Of a DNA stretch of 16,134 nt, positions 7,259 through 15,346 are shown piece after piece (positions within the stretch are counted from its first letter, which is position 1; the number at the start of each line of letters is the position of its first letter). The notes under the pieces are model-generated. The model was given only the letters and a program-made list of their open reading frames with translations, made no database searches and was not told where the DNA came from. Origin of the DNA: an uncultured Clostridia bacterium (GTDB lineage Bacteria > Bacillota > Clostridia > Peptostreptococcales > Anaerovoracaceae); contig CAKQUI010000047.1 of NCBI GenBank assembly GCA_934277495.1, positions 1 to 16,134 on the forward strand. The letters run 5' to 3'. Both the position numbers and the translations under genes were made by a program.

Positions 7259-7320
7259 GATCTACCTCTTATCGAAAATCTGTATTACTGATTACTATTT
7301 TACCATCAAATCCATGATAT

Positions 7321-7331
7321 TAACAGTGTTA
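7321..7331. promoter_or_regulatory. short palindrome upstream of nadE, possible operator
   Basis: TAACAGTGTTA is symmetric around one central base and lies about 60 bases upstream of the nadE start codon. A loose -10 (TAAAAT on the minus strand) lies between it and the gene. It could be an operator, but I cannot assign a regulator and its shortness leaves chance open. Confidence 0.25.
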
Positions 7332-7351
7332 TCCTGATATTTCCGGAATGT

Positions 7352-8308
7352 TCAGCTTTTTTTCTCGTTCAGATATCTTAGAAAAGCGTCTATTATATGT
7401 CCGGAATTGATGATATATGCTTCTTTGGGCTGCTCCTGCTGCTTGTCCGGAGTCCAGTATCTGTCTACATAGACTTTAAGGATCTCCTCTTTTGACAAGC
7501 CTTTTTCAGCCAGCTGCCCGATAAAGTTTATTTTTTCTTCACAGGACTGCCGGAACATAGTCCAGTACTTTTCAGTGAAACTTTGAGGCAGCATGCCGTA
7601 ATGCGGCAGGCATATATATTTCGAACCATACGAGCTGCATTTTTCAAGGGATCTCATAGCATCGTCCACGCTCTTAAGGACAGGCGTATGTACATAGAAA
7701 TTCTGTTCGAGGATCCCTGTGCTTTCGCTTGTGAAAAGTATGCCGGCAGGTTCCAGTGCGAAACTTATGGAGCAGTCTGTATGACCTTTCGTTTCAAGGA
7801 TCGTCAGCTCTTTGCCGCCCAGTGATATCAGTTCTCCGTCAGATACGATCCTGTCCACTCCAAGCCCCTCCACAGGTATCTCCTCACTGCTGCCGGGCAC
7901 GTAAAGATCTCTTGCCGCTGTCCCAAGCGATTTCATCAGTTTCTTTGCATTGGGACGCTTCAGGACATGACTGCAGTGCTCGCTGCCGCATACACATGCA
8001 TCAGGAAAAGCTTTCTTTATATATGGCAGTGCACCTATGTGATCATAGTGCGAGTGGCTGAGAAAAACATAGTCAAGACTGTCTTTACCTGCAGTTTTCA
8101 GGGCAGCTCTGAGATTATCCACTGTCTTAGCACCACAGTATGCCATACCGCAGTCGATGAGAGCAGTCTTTTCACTGCCGGCTATAAGCAGTGATTCTCC
8201 GCCATGTCCTGCAGTGACTCTGTATATGTCTTCGTCAGGAAAATCAAATCTGTCGAATCCGTCGCCGAATACGTCAAAAAAGCCGTTCTTCTCTTTACTG
8301 TCATCCAT
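7352..8308 (-). CDS. metallo-beta-lactamase-fold hydrolase
   Basis: A 318-residue cytoplasmic protein with the metallo-beta-lactamase fold. The metal motif SHSHYDH gives His85, His87, Asp89 and His90. Further ligands are His176 (KGHTDCSISF) and His236 (LPHYG). At the position where most members have an Asp bridging two metals (FTGD), this protein reads FTSES, so Glu195 would have to take that role. The fold covers about residues 28-240; a helical C-terminal extension (242-318) is often seen in members acting on lipids, phosphodiesters or thioesters. The substrate cannot be told from sequence. The start lies two bases after the stop of the acidic upstream protein, with GGAAGGA about 11 bases before the ATG. 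It is the third gene of an apparent murI operon, so a role near cell-wall metabolism is possible but unproven. Confidence 0.88.
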   Translation of the reverse strand: MDDSKEKNGFFDVFGDGFDRFDFPDEDIYRVTAGHGGESLLIAGSEKTALIDCGMAYCGAKTVDNLRAALKTAGKDSLDYVFLSHSHYDHIGALPYIKKAFPDACVCGSEHCSHVLKRPNAKKLMKSLGTAARDLYVPGSSEEIPVEGLGVDRIVSDGELISLGGKELTILETKGHTDCSISFALEPAGILFTSESTGILEQNFYVHTPVLKSVDDAMRSLEKCSSYGSKYICLPHYGMLPQSFTEKYWTMFRQSCEEKINFIGQLAEKGLSKEEILKVYVDRYWTPDKQQEQPKEAYIINSGHIIDAFLRYLNEKKS

Positions 8309-8310
8309 CG

Positions 8311-8898
8311 TCAGTTCAGTCCTTCCTGCTCGTCTTCCGGCGAGAAAATTATAGTGCCGTCGTTTTCCGGCTCCTCTGCCGACATAAGGTCTGCAAATGA
8401 CATGATATAGTCGTCAAGTTCATAGTCGAGCGCCGGTTCGAAATCGTATCGGTATTTGTCGCCGCCCAGTTTTTCTAGTCTTGAAGCGGTCACAGTATCT
8501 CTCATATTGTGGTATTCCGGTGCTCCGCCGTCTTCTGGCAGAAGCTCTGCCTCTGATTCGTGGGAATACCAGTTCATGAATCGGCAGAACTCGTCAGTGA
8601 ATTTCCTGAGGTCGTCGTCTTCTTCGAGATTTGAGACCATTCCGATAAGACTCATCTTTATCTGCTCCAGCAGCGAGTACACGGTTCCGGGATTTTCAGG
8701 AAGTCCCTCCATTATATCTTCGAAATAGTCGCTCAGCAGTTCTGCTATCATCGTCTTGTCAGCGCCGTCGAACAGTTTGTACACGGCTTCGTTTTCTATA
8801 TATTCCTCTGATTCCACAAGATCTGCCATCGCTTCGAAGTATTCGAACTGCGACGGATCTTCAAGATCCAGATATTCCATAAGTTCTTCATAATCCAT
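8311..8898 (-). CDS. highly acidic protein of unknown function in the murI operon
   Basis: A 195-residue soluble protein that I do not recognise. It is very rich in Asp and Glu and has no signal peptide or membrane segment. Residues 1-110 look helical (for example EELMEYL, MIAELLSDYFEDIME, YSLLEQIKMSLIGMVSNLEE). Residues 110-160 carry aromatic and charged residues, and the tail (173-195) looks disordered and acidic. The ATG is preceded by AAAGGAG at good spacing. It begins three bases after the murI stop codon and ends two bases before the metallo-hydrolase start, so all three genes are very likely co-transcribed and may be translationally coupled. Its codon use and intact frame look like a real gene. 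It could be a partner or regulator of either neighbour, which is inference from position only. Confidence 0.82.
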   Translation of the reverse strand: MDYEELMEYLDLEDPSQFEYFEAMADLVESEEYIENEAVYKLFDGADKTMIAELLSDYFEDIMEGLPENPGTVYSLLEQIKMSLIGMVSNLEEDDDLRKFTDEFCRFMNWYSHESEAELLPEDGGAPEYHNMRDTVTASRLEKLGGDKYRYDFEPALDYELDDYIMSFADLMSAEEPENDGTIIFSPEDEQEGLN

Positions 8899-8901
8899 AT
8901 G

Positions 8902-9726
8902 CTACTCTCCTTTTTCCAGATCGAAATTCTTGAACTTGACCTTGGCGTTGCCGGTTTCGTTTTCAAAGATATGATCGATCATGTTCATAAAGTTTTCTGA
9001 AAGGTCGCTGGCGTAAAATACGTTCCTGAAATCCGAGCCTCTTGCAGCCATATCCCTTTCTTTAAGTATCTTTTCGATGGTGCTCACTATTATCTTAGAC
9101 GGATTCACTATCCTGACATCCGGGTATATGCGCTGGATATTGTCCTTTATCAGCGGATAGTGCGTGCATCCCAGCACCACTGTGTCTATATTATTGCCGT
9201 ATATGAAATCATCCATGTAATATTTTATCGTAAGATCCATGATATCGTTTTCGATGATCCCCTCTTCGATAAGCGGTACGAATGCCGGACACGCTGCCTC
9301 GAATATATTGAGGGAGCTGTTGTAGCTGCTGATGTAACGCTTGTACGCCCCGCTGCTTATCGTCACCTTCGTACCTATGATACCGATATTGTTTTTATCG
9401 CTGCAGACCTCGGAGACTTTCCTTGCTGCCGGGTCGATTATACCCAGTATAGGTATCTGCGGGAATCTGCTGCGCAGATCGTCAAGACATGTAGCGCTTA
9501 CAGTATTGCAGGCTATCACGATCATCTTGACGTCGTTTCTCATAAGGAATTCAGCTATTTCCATGGAAAAACTGCGTATCGTAGTCACAGCCTTGGAACC
9601 GTAAGGCGTGCGGGCTGTATCTCCGAAGTATATCATCCGTTCCTCTGGCATCTGTTTCATAAGATATGGTATACAGGTGAGTCCCCCGAGTCCCGAATCA
9701 AAAAAACCTATAGGTCTATTGTCCAT
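8902..9726 (-). CDS. murI: glutamate racemase MurI
   Basis: Interconverts L- and D-glutamate in the cytoplasm and supplies D-Glu for peptidoglycan stem peptides. The 274-residue length is normal. The catalytic cysteines are Cys73 in ACNT (72-75) and Cys187 in GCTH (186-189), with His189 beside the second. The N-terminal signature GFFDSGLGGLT has Asp10 and Ser11, and the substrate loop YFGDTARTPYG is at 33-43. I chose the ATG at 9726: it matches the family's N-terminus, AAAGGA lies 11 bases upstream, and the predicted promoter (-10 at 9782-9787) would start RNA near 9775. An in-frame start further upstream at 9804 would lie outside that transcript. It leads an operon with the acidic protein and the metallo-hydrolase, and is transcribed divergently from pepF. 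Confidence 0.95.
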   Translation of the reverse strand: MDNRPIGFFDSGLGGLTCIPYLMKQMPEERMIYFGDTARTPYGSKAVTTIRSFSMEIAEFLMRNDVKMIVIACNTVSATCLDDLRSRFPQIPILGIIDPAARKVSEVCSDKNNIGIIGTKVTISSGAYKRYISSYNSSLNIFEAACPAFVPLIEEGIIENDIMDLTIKYYMDDFIYGNNIDTVVLGCTHYPLIKDNIQRIYPDVRIVNPSKIIVSTIEKILKERDMAARGSDFRNVFYASDLSENFMNMIDHIFENETGNAKVKFKNFDLEKGE

Positions 9727-9751
9727 TAGTATGATATTCCTTTCAAATATG

Positions 9752-9760
9752 TGGTATAAT
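9752..9760 (+). promoter_or_regulatory. extended -10 promoter for pepF
   Basis: TATAAT (9755-9760) is preceded by TG and one base (9752-9754), the extended -10 arrangement that can work without a good -35. No convincing -35 is seen. Transcription would start near 9767, leaving a leader of about 60 bases before pepF. Confidence 0.55.
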
Positions 9761-9781
9761 GTTGCTGTAACACAACACTTT

Positions 9782-9810
9782 ATTATACAATAATATGTAT
9801 TCAAAGTAAA
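9782..9810 (-). promoter_or_regulatory. promoter for the murI operon
   Basis: On the minus strand TTTACT (9805-9810, 4/6 match to the -35 consensus) is followed after exactly 17 bases by TATAAT (9782-9787). RNA would start near 9775, about 50 bases before the murI ATG. It overlaps the leader of the divergent pepF transcript. Confidence 0.6.
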
Positions 9811-9829
9811 TTGATTACGGAGGTAAAAA

Positions 9830-11632
9830 ATGAGTTCAAAAGATTTGAAAAAAAGAGATCAGATCGATGATAAGTATAAATGGAACATTGAGGCCATGAT
9901 ACCTGACGAGTCTGTCATAGAACCTCAGCTCAAAGCTATATCCGAAGAAGCTTTAGACTACAGCACAAAGTACAGCGGACATCTTGCTGAAAGCGGGGAT
10001 ATGCTGCTTGCAGCACTGAAAGACCGTGACGATATATGGATGAGACTTGAAAAGATATTCGTATACGCACGTATGAGACGTGATGAGGACAACTCTGACA
10101 GCAACTATCAGGCTATGCTGGATAAATGCCAGTCAGTCATCGCATCTGTTTCGGCAGCAATGTCATTTTTCACGCCGGAGCTCCTTTCTGCACCGGAAGG
10201 AACCATCCTGGGATATATCAGCAGTACTGAAGGTCTTGATACCTACAGTTTCCTGCTGAAAGACACACTTCGCCAGAAAGCTCATATCCTTTCATCTGCC
10301 GAGGAGAATATCCTGGCACAGATGAGCGAAGTGACAGGTGCCACCAACGATATCTTCACGATGCTCAACAATGCAGACATGAAGTTCGGTACTGTTACAG
10401 ATGAAGACGGCGACAAGGTACAGGTGACACACGGCAACTATATCAGATTCATGGAAAGCCACAACAGGCAGCTCAGAAAAGATGCCTATGACGCCATGTA
10501 CGACAAATACAAGGAGCTTATCAACACTATAGCTACGACATACAATTACAATACTAAAACAGACGTAGTTTCTGCACGCATCAGGAAATACGGATCAGCA
10601 CGTGAGGCCGCTCTTTCAGGAGACAATATCCCGGCAGAGGTTTACGATAATCTGGTTTCTGTAGTCAATGATAATCTGCCTGCAATGCACAGATATGTGG
10701 AGCTCAGGAAAAAGATCCTTGGTACAGACAAGCTCTTCATGTATGATATGTACGTCCCTCTTATCGAGATACCTGACAATAAAGTATCATACGAAGAAGG
10801 ACTGGATATAATGCGGGACGCTCTTGCCCCTCTTGGCAGCGAATATATCGCAAAGATGAACAAGGGTATATCTGAAGGCTGGATAGATGTATACGAAAAC
10901 GAAGGCAAGACGAGCGGTGCGTACAGCTTCGGATCCTATGACAGCTACCCTTATATCCTTCTCAACTATACTGATACCCTGAAGGATGTGTTCACGATAA
11001 TACATGAAATGGGACATTCCATGCATTCAAGATACACTCGTGATGCACAGCCTTATATATACGGCAGTCACTCCATATTCACAGCAGAAGTCGCATCCAC
11101 TGTAAACGAATCGCTTCTTATACAGCACCTTCTCAAAAATGCAGATGATGTGACTATGAAAAAATATCTGCTGAACCTTCATCTCGACGAATTCAGAACT
11201 ACTCTGTTCAGACAGACCATGTTTGCAGAATTCGAAGACATGACCCACAAGGCTATCGAAGAAGGACGTGTACTGACAGCTGACTGGATGTGTGACATAT
11301 ACGAGGAGCTGAACTCAAGATATTACGGACCTGCTGTTGAAAAGGACGATACTATAAGATACGAATGGGCAAGGATACCACACTTCTATAATTCATTCTA
11401 TGTATATAAATATGCTACAGGCTATTCTGCAGCGACAGCTATCTCTGAAAAGATCCTGACAGAAGGCAAGCCTGCAGCCGACAACTATATAGAATTCCTG
11501 AAAACCGGAGAATCCGACTATCCTATCGAACTTCTCAAGATCGCAGGCGTCGATATGAGCAGTCCGGAACCTGTGAAGAAAGCAATGACAACATTCAACA
11601 AGCTGCTAGATGAGTTTGAAAAACTTGTCTGA
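9830..11632 (+). CDS. pepF: oligoendopeptidase F (M3B metallopeptidase)
   Basis: A 600-residue cytoplasmic zinc peptidase that cuts short peptides, the usual length for PepF. The zinc site is HEMGH at 392-396, with third ligand Glu420 in FTAEVASTVNE, both standard for family M3. The N-terminal helical region (about residues 10-190) corresponds to the PepF-specific N-domain, and YTDTLKDVFTIIHEMGHSMH and RYYGP (about 502-506) follow in normal order. The start is set by GGAGG seven bases upstream of the ATG. It is first in a plus-strand run followed by nadK 38 bases later. It probably recycles peptides or degrades processed signal peptides; its context gives no more specific role. Confidence 0.96.
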   Translation: MSSKDLKKRDQIDDKYKWNIEAMIPDESVIEPQLKAISEEALDYSTKYSGHLAESGDMLLAALKDRDDIWMRLEKIFVYARMRRDEDNSDSNYQAMLDKCQSVIASVSAAMSFFTPELLSAPEGTILGYISSTEGLDTYSFLLKDTLRQKAHILSSAEENILAQMSEVTGATNDIFTMLNNADMKFGTVTDEDGDKVQVTHGNYIRFMESHNRQLRKDAYDAMYDKYKELINTIATTYNYNTKTDVVSARIRKYGSAREAALSGDNIPAEVYDNLVSVVNDNLPAMHRYVELRKKILGTDKLFMYDMYVPLIEIPDNKVSYEEGLDIMRDALAPLGSEYIAKMNKGISEGWIDVYENEGKTSGAYSFGSYDSYPYILLNYTDTLKDVFTIIHEMGHSMHSRYTRDAQPYIYGSHSIFTAEVASTVNESLLIQHLLKNADDVTMKKYLLNLHLDEFRTTLFRQTMFAEFEDMTHKAIEEGRVLTADWMCDIYEELNSRYYGPAVEKDDTIRYEWARIPHFYNSFYVYKYATGYSAATAISEKILTEGKPAADNYIEFLKTGESDYPIELLKIAGVDMSSPEPVKKAMTTFNKLLDEFEKLV

Positions 11633-11670
11633 CTAGTTGTTGAGCATCGTTAATAATTCAGGAGCAGCAT

Positions 11671-12474
11671 ATGTCAGAAAAGATTATAAGCATATATACA
11701 AATGGTACGGAAAAATCTATCGGAACATACAGAGAGCTTGCATGCAAGCTGGATGCCAGAGGATATAAAGTCACATCGGATTACTCTGATGATACGGATC
11801 TGATCGTATGTATAGGAGGAGACGGCGCTTTTCTCAAAGCCGTCCACTCCTTCCATTTTCCATCATGCCCTATAATAGGTATCAATACAGGTCATCTCGG
11901 CTTTTTCCAGGAAATATCTCCTGATGATCTTGAAAGATTCATAGATGATTACGAGAATGGCGAGTATTCCATACAGAAGCTCAATACGGTGCTTGCCACC
12001 ATCAGGACAAACAATGGCCACGAATACAGACACGAAGGCCTCAATGAGATAGTGATAAAAGGAAGGCAGTCATACTCCATACATCTGTTTATTTCCATAG
12101 ACGGTATGCCTATCGAAAAATTCAGCGGTGACGGCATTCTGGTCGCTACGTCTGCAGGCAGTACAGCATACAATTACTCACTGGGAGGTTCTATAGTAGA
12201 TCCAAGACTCAAAGCACTGCAGGTGACGCCTATAGCACCGATGAATACTATAGCCTACAGAGCATTCACGTCCAGTGTGCTGCTTCCTGCTGAACTGTCG
12301 CTGGGCATAGTTCCCGAACAGACAGAAAATACGATTTTTATAACAAACGACGGGATAGAAACAGGATACACCGATGTCGGAGAGATCAGAGTCGAGGCCT
12401 CTGACACCGTTGTCAACCTGCTGAGATTCAAGGATTACGATTTCTGGAACAAGGTAAAGACCAAGTTCCTGTAA
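11671..12474 (+). CDS. nadK: NAD kinase
   Basis: Phosphorylates NAD+ to NADP+ in the cytoplasm. The 267-residue protein has the GGDG motif (49-52) for the nucleotide phosphates, the Asn125-Glu126 pair (LNEIVI) that contacts NAD, and the conserved stretch GDGILVATSAGSTAYNYSLGG (153-173). PIAPMN (187-192) is a further family hallmark. The length is typical of the short bacterial form. AGGAG about seven bases before the ATG supports the start. The gene lies between pepF and rluD with gaps of 38 and 18 bases and no terminator, so the three are probably one operon. Confidence 0.95.
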   Translation: MSEKIISIYTNGTEKSIGTYRELACKLDARGYKVTSDYSDDTDLIVCIGGDGAFLKAVHSFHFPSCPIIGINTGHLGFFQEISPDDLERFIDDYENGEYSIQKLNTVLATIRTNNGHEYRHEGLNEIVIKGRQSYSIHLFISIDGMPIEKFSGDGILVATSAGSTAYNYSLGGSIVDPRLKALQVTPIAPMNTIAYRAFTSSVLLPAELSLGIVPEQTENTIFITNDGIETGYTDVGEIRVEASDTVVNLLRFKDYDFWNKVKTKFL

Positions 12475-12492
12475 GAAAGGTTTTTATTTATA

Positions 12493-13386
12493 ATGACAGA
12501 TTTTATACATAAAGTCACTGCAGAAGACGAAGGTCTCGAACTAAGAGAGATAATGCGTGCACATTTTGATTTTTCATCGAGATTACGAAACAAGATCAAA
12601 AGAAACAAGCTTGTGATGGTGAACGGTGAACAGACTCCGGGATGGATAAAACCTTCTGTCGGTGACGTGATAAGCATAACGCTCCCTGAAGAAAGAAGCA
12701 ATTTCGAACCGCAGCCAATACCGCTTTATCCTGTATTCGAAGACGATGATCTTATGATAATAAACAAACAGCCGGGACTCATCGTGCATCCTACAAAGGG
12801 GCACCCTACCGGCACTGTTGCCAATGCACTGATGTATTATATGGAGCATACAGGACGTCACTTTAAGATAAGGTTCGTCAATCGCCTCGATATGGACACT
12901 TCCGGACTTCTGGTGATAGCCAAGAACCAGTACTGCCAGAACGATTACACTCTCCAGATGAAAGAGAATCTTGTAGAAAAAAGATACATAGCTATAGTCA
13001 AAGGTATCGTTGATTCTGATGAAGGCACCATAGACCTTCCGATAGGAAGACCTGATCCTGAAAATGTCCGCCGGGGCGTCATGGAGGGCGGCTCCCCTTC
13101 TGTAACGCATTACAAAGTCCTGGAACGTTACACAAAGCAGGCATACAGCCTGGTTGAGCTTCTTCTTGAAACAGGCAGGACGCATCAGATACGTGTACAT
13201 ATGTCGCATATAGGACATCCTGTACTGGGCGACTGGCTTTACGGAGGAGAAAATGTCAATCTCATCGAACGCCAGGCGCTTCATGCAGCAACTCTTTCAT
13301 TCAGACATCCCATAACAAAAGAAAAGATATTCGTCGAAGCTCCGCTGCCCGATGATATGAAAAAAGCCATACAAATGCTGTTATAA
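12493..13386 (+). CDS. RluA/RluD-family 23S rRNA pseudouridine synthase
   Basis: Isomerises uridine to pseudouridine in RNA, most likely large-subunit rRNA. The 297-residue protein has an S4-like RNA-binding domain at about 12-70 (LRNKIKRNKLVMVNGE) followed by the synthase domain. The catalytic motif reads NRLDMDTSGLLV (130-141) with Asp133 as the essential aspartate; many RluD proteins have HRLDxxTSG, so the first residue is Asn here. ETGRTHQIRVHM (226-237) and GHPVLGDWLYGG (241-252) are the standard C-terminal motifs. The best ribosome site, AAAGG, is about 12 bases from the ATG, a little far. The target uridine cannot be assigned, so I give no symbol. Last gene of the pepF-nadK operon. Confidence 0.92.
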   Translation: MTDFIHKVTAEDEGLELREIMRAHFDFSSRLRNKIKRNKLVMVNGEQTPGWIKPSVGDVISITLPEERSNFEPQPIPLYPVFEDDDLMIINKQPGLIVHPTKGHPTGTVANALMYYMEHTGRHFKIRFVNRLDMDTSGLLVIAKNQYCQNDYTLQMKENLVEKRYIAIVKGIVDSDEGTIDLPIGRPDPENVRRGVMEGGSPSVTHYKVLERYTKQAYSLVELLLETGRTHQIRVHMSHIGHPVLGDWLYGGENVNLIERQALHAATLSFRHPITKEKIFVEAPLPDDMKKAIQMLL

Positions 13387-13402
13387 ACAGCTGTATGGCT
13401 TT
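13360..13402. terminator. bidirectional hairpin terminator between convergent operons
   Basis: An 11-bp arm (13363-13373 with 13392-13402) continues after a three-base bulge into a 6-bp arm (13377-13382 with 13386-13391) and a three-base loop. On the minus strand it leads into six T (13360-13365), a good terminator for the Rrf2 operon. On the plus strand only three T follow, so it is weaker there. The rluD stop codon lies in the loop and the first base of the inner arm. Confidence 0.7.
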
Positions 13403-13416
13403 CATCCTCTGTGGTA

Positions 13417-13812
13417 TTATTCTTCTATTATCTGTGCAATAGTTTTCTTTTTCATTTCTTTGATAAGTACATTCTGGATCCGTTCGATCTCCTTGTGCAC
13501 CTTGCATGGCATGCTTTCCGGATTTCTCGAACACTCTTCTTTCATACAGTGGAGTATGACAAGATCATTTTCAGTTATACTTATTATGTCGTATATCGTG
13601 AGTTCATCGAGCCTCTTTGCCAGGTAATATCCACCCCTGTTCCCACGTTCAGATTTGATAAGACCGCCCATCTCAAGTTCTCTCAGTATCTTGTATGCGA
13701 AAGCTTTTGGTATTTCTTCTTTTTCGCATATCTCACGTACATTATGGACTTTTTCGTCACGCAGGATACGGCATATCCTCATCGCATAATCACTGCGTCT
13801 TGTAATCAGCAT
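13417..13812 (-). CDS. Rrf2-family transcriptional regulator with three cysteines
   Basis: A 131-residue DNA-binding regulator of the Rrf2 family, which includes IscR, NsrR and CymR. The winged helix-turn-helix covers residues 1-66; MLITRRSDYAMRICRIL is the family's usual N-terminus, and LEMGGLIKSERGNRGGYYLA (46-65) is the recognition wing. Three cysteines follow in the dimerisation region, Cys89, Cys94 and Cys103 (C-x4-C-x8-C), where Fe-S-binding members carry their cluster ligands, so sensing of iron-sulfur, redox or nitric oxide is plausible. AAGGAG at good spacing supports the start. It lies 13 bases after the deacetylase gene and ends at a strong hairpin, so it appears to be the last gene of the dap/deacetylase operon. 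Its targets are unknown. Confidence 0.92.
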   Translation of the reverse strand: MLITRRSDYAMRICRILRDEKVHNVREICEKEEIPKAFAYKILRELEMGGLIKSERGNRGGYYLAKRLDELTIYDIISITENDLVILHCMKEECSRNPESMPCKVHKEIERIQNVLIKEMKKKTIAQIIEE

Positions 13813-13825
13813 ATGATTCTCCTTG

Positions 13826-15295
13826 TCAGTTGTATATTTTTCCTTGTTTTATCTCTGATCCCGTTTTATATTTCACAAGTTCGCTTACAGTTACCGTCTG
13901 GTATCCATTTTTATTAAGCCATGGTATGATCTTCTTAGTAGCGTCTGCAGTCTCCTGATGTATCGAATGCATGAGGATTATCTTCCCATCAAGATCCTTG
14001 ACGGATTTTATGCTTTTGAAGATCTTGCCAGCATTCCTGGTCTTCCAGTCCAGTGTATCTACACTCCATAAGATCACCGGCATACCGGTCTCTTTGGCGA
14101 CCTTTTCGTTGATATCTCCATAGCTTGGTCTAAGTACCGTCGGATACTGTCCGCATGCTTTTTTGATAGCTTCATTGGTATCGTTTACTTCTTTTTTGAC
14201 TTTTTTTGCTTTAAGTGTAGTCAGCATCGGATGGCTCCAGGTGTGATTGCCTATCTCGCATCCAAGTTCCAGTGCCCTGCTTATCTTGTCAGAACCGCTG
14301 GATACTCTGCTGCCTACATAAAAGAATGTGGCGACTGCTCCATTTTTCTCAAGGCAGTCAAGTATATCGCTCTCGCTTTTGTCTCCCGGACCGTCATCAT
14401 AAGTAAGTGCTACCATAGGTTTGTCAGGATCTATATATCTTTCAACGATGGATGATCTGAATGAAGACTCCAGCAGCGAGGCGGATACTCTCACCTCAGC
14501 ATACCTGGATTTGTCCTTCAGAACCGTTCCTTTGTCAAAATAAAATACAAAGTCGTTGTCATCCATGGCAAACTTGTTGAAATTTGTTTTTTCCGGCTTC
14601 AGATAATCCTTCCAGTTGTCTGCAAGATCATCTTCATTGTATTTCTTCTGGAAATACTCAGTGATGTAATCAGAGCATTTTTCACGATAATCATTTGTCA
14701 TGACCTGGACAGGCATTATTTCGCTGCCGGTTTTAGCAGAGACAAGATATGTATCTATGTAGGAATCAGTAGTATGCATATCCTTGTCCTGTTCCTCTTT
14801 TTCGCTGCATTTCACAGTAAGACTCACAGCTCCGTTATCAGCCGTGTATACCGCAGTGTTCACGATCAGTGCTTCTTCAGGCGATTTGTATTTTTTGTTG
14901 TCTTTGTTTTCTTCAGCCCGCTTCTTTTCTTCTTTTTCTTTCTTTTTTTTGAATCTGCTTTTGGCTTCTTTTATCTTTTCATCACGGTATTCTTCGATTT
15001 TTTCGTTGTCGATGACCTGATAGTCTACGGCGTACGATATCGGAGAACCGTATTCGAAGCTTGTTTTTTCTGTACCGGTGACTTTGAATATCTGGTTTTC
15101 CTCAAGCTGCTTCTGTGCATATGCCTGGAACTCTTCATCGTCCTGATACACGTTTGTCCTGAAGTATGCCCATATGCTGATCCCTGCTGTTACTAAAACA
15201 GCCAGGATAAATACGATAAACAGGCGCTTTCTCATTTTTGCCTGCCTTATTCGTTTTTCCCTGCGTAGTCTGTCTGTTCTTGAATTGCTGCTCAT
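13826..15295 (-). CDS. membrane-anchored polysaccharide deacetylase, PdaC-like
   Basis: A 489-residue protein with a basic cytoplasmic start (1-23), one membrane helix (24-44) and a large outer part. Residues 50-285 resemble the DUF4163/DUF3298 region found in Bacillus PdaC and RsiV (YLVSAKTGSEIMPVQVMT, FVFYFDKGTV), interrupted by a very charged Lys/Glu helix at 98-136. The NodB deacetylase domain follows with all motifs: TYDDGPG (298-304; Asp300 and Asp301), NHTWSHP (350-356; metal ligands His351 and His355), RPSYGD (389-394), WSVDTLDW (410-417; Asp413) and ILMHSIH (440-446; His443). It likely removes acetyl groups from peptidoglycan sugars at the cell surface, which often gives lysozyme resistance. 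It follows dapH by about 50 bases. GAGG is only three bases from the ATG, so translation may be modest. Confidence 0.92.
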   Translation of the reverse strand: MSSNSRTDRLRREKRIRQAKMRKRLFIVFILAVLVTAGISIWAYFRTNVYQDDEEFQAYAQKQLEENQIFKVTGTEKTSFEYGSPISYAVDYQVIDNEKIEEYRDEKIKEAKSRFKKKKEKEEKKRAEENKDNKKYKSPEEALIVNTAVYTADNGAVSLTVKCSEKEEQDKDMHTTDSYIDTYLVSAKTGSEIMPVQVMTNDYREKCSDYITEYFQKKYNEDDLADNWKDYLKPEKTNFNKFAMDDNDFVFYFDKGTVLKDKSRYAEVRVSASLLESSFRSSIVERYIDPDKPMVALTYDDGPGDKSESDILDCLEKNGAVATFFYVGSRVSSGSDKISRALELGCEIGNHTWSHPMLTTLKAKKVKKEVNDTNEAIKKACGQYPTVLRPSYGDINEKVAKETGMPVILWSVDTLDWKTRNAGKIFKSIKSVKDLDGKIILMHSIHQETADATKKIIPWLNKNGYQTVTVSELVKYKTGSEIKQGKIYN

Positions 15296-15346
15296 TTTCC
15301 TCTACCCGTTTCTGTTTATACAATTGAACTCCCGCTGTTTACGATA

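Noticed and set aside
9160..9729. 189-codon plus-strand open frame opposite murI
   Set aside because: It is antisense to conserved murI motifs and the product is unlike any protein I know.
9727..9804. Longer murI with 26 extra N-terminal residues
   Set aside because: The extension lacks a ribosome site, is not part of the racemase family and would start upstream of the predicted transcription start.
12583..13284. 233-codon minus-strand open frame opposite the pseudouridine synthase
   Set aside because: The plus strand encodes a full RluA/RluD-family protein with all motifs; the antisense product shows no recognisable pattern.
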